Source of the DNA: Mucilaginibacter sp.
GTDB taxonomy: Bacteria > Bacteroidota > Bacteroidia > Sphingobacteriales > Sphingobacteriaceae
Assembly (NCBI GenBank): GCA_028287975.1
Contig: JAQBOP010000198.1
Coordinates: 1 to 51,272, forward strand
Reading direction: 5' to 3'
Length of the DNA stretch: 51,272 bases
Shown: positions 50,951 through 51,272 of the stretch, piece after piece
Layout: each line of letters begins with the position of its first letter
Numbering within the stretch: the first letter of the stretch is position 1
Position numbers and translations under genes: made by a program
Notes under the pieces: generated by a model
Seen by the model: only the letters and a program-made list of their open reading frames with translations
Told to the model about the DNA's origin: nothing
Databases searched by the model: none

Positions 50951-51272
50951 ATGAGCGACCTGTATGTAAATATCTGGGAAGAAAAAGTAACAATCCCCAC
51001 CTATGGCATTGGCAAACCCGATAAGAACCCCATGTTTTTTGAGAAACGGGTTTACCAGGGCAGCAGCGGCAAGGTTTACCCCAACCCCGTGATCGAGAAG
51101 ATCTACGACGAGAAAGAATACAAAGAATACATTGGCCTTTTTCTTGAAAATAAGTACATCAAAATGATGATCCTGCCCGAGCTGGGCGGCCGTATCCAGA
51201 TGGCTTATGACAAAATACGCGAGCGCCATTTTGTATATTATAACCAGGTGATCAAGCCTGCATTGGTGGGCC
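50951..51272 (+). CDS. DUF5107 domain protein, 5' part only
   Basis: The ATG at 50951 is 13 bases after the porter stop and opens a frame that runs off the window after 107 codons. The N-terminal sequence (VTIPTYGIGKPDKNPMFFEK, YQGSSGKVYPNPVIEKI, KYIKMMILPELGGRIQMAYD) matches the start of DUF5107 proteins. These are long Bacteroidota proteins of a galactose-mutarotase-like beta domain followed by TPR repeats. They commonly lie with sugar porters in carbohydrate loci. Their reaction is not established. There is no signal peptide, so it is probably cytoplasmic. Confidence 0.85.
   Translation, partial: MSDLYVNIWEEKVTIPTYGIGKPDKNPMFFEKRVYQGSSGKVYPNPVIEKIYDEKEYKEYIGLFLENKYIKMMILPELGGRIQMAYDKIRERHFVYYNQVIKPALVG

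Overview
The window looks like a chromosomal segment of a Bacteroidota bacterium, most likely in the Sphingobacteriaceae (Mucilaginibacter/Pedobacter type). The evidence is a SusC/SusD pair with an ECF sigma factor and FecR-type anti-sigma, many secreted glycoside hydrolases, promoter-like boxes of the TAnnTTTG type instead of -35/-10 pairs, and the gene families themselves. I made this placement by family recognition, not by a database search. I saw no rRNA, tRNA, CRISPR array, transposase or phage gene.

Layout. 1-2444 (-) is the N-terminal 814 codons of a secreted GH123-like hydrolase cut by the window edge. 2612-6178 holds unlinked genes: an MBL-fold lipoprotein hydrolase, a TlpA-type thioredoxin, an RMND1/DUF155 membrane protein and an S1/P1 nuclease. 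6303-14284 (-) is the alpha-2-macroglobulin plus penicillin-binding protein 1C pair. 14425-14820 (+) is a cupin closely matching the manganese hydroxynitrile lyase family. 14847-26400 (-) is an amino-sugar utilisation locus: ECF sigma factor, FecR, SusC with an STN signalling domain, SusD, a NagB deaminase fused to a PIG-L/LmbE domain, and a GH20 hexosaminidase. A clear intrinsic terminator splits susD from nagB.

26672-28749 (+) pairs a vanadium-type haloperoxidase with a duplicated DoxX-like membrane protein. 29087-35452 (+) is the least familiar part. It holds a collagen-like lipoprotein, a small lipoprotein, a seven-helix membrane protein, a sensor-poor histidine kinase, a NarL-type response regulator and a 687-residue protein of two repeated domains. 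Three intergenic regions here carry the same near-palindrome CGTATAANTACG, which suggests one small regulon controlled by the local two-component system.

35738-39736 (+) is a probable operon: esterase/SMP-30 fusion, GH71/99-like protein and ThuA protein. 39787-41865 (-) is a GT-C/TPR membrane protein of the TMTC type, and 41994-42440 (+) a DUF1569 protein.

42481-51272 is a second sugar locus around an AraC regulator. GH95 and GH36 enzymes lie on the minus strand. Aldose epimerase, an MFS sugar porter and a DUF5107 protein lie on the plus strand. Both divergent units are preceded by a 21-bp-period direct repeat TTGTCCAT, oriented towards the gene it precedes, which is a good candidate for the AraC operator.

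Starts were moved inward from TTG or GTG codons to ATG where signal peptides, family boundaries or promoter position favoured it. Signal peptides, membrane segments and motifs were judged by eye.
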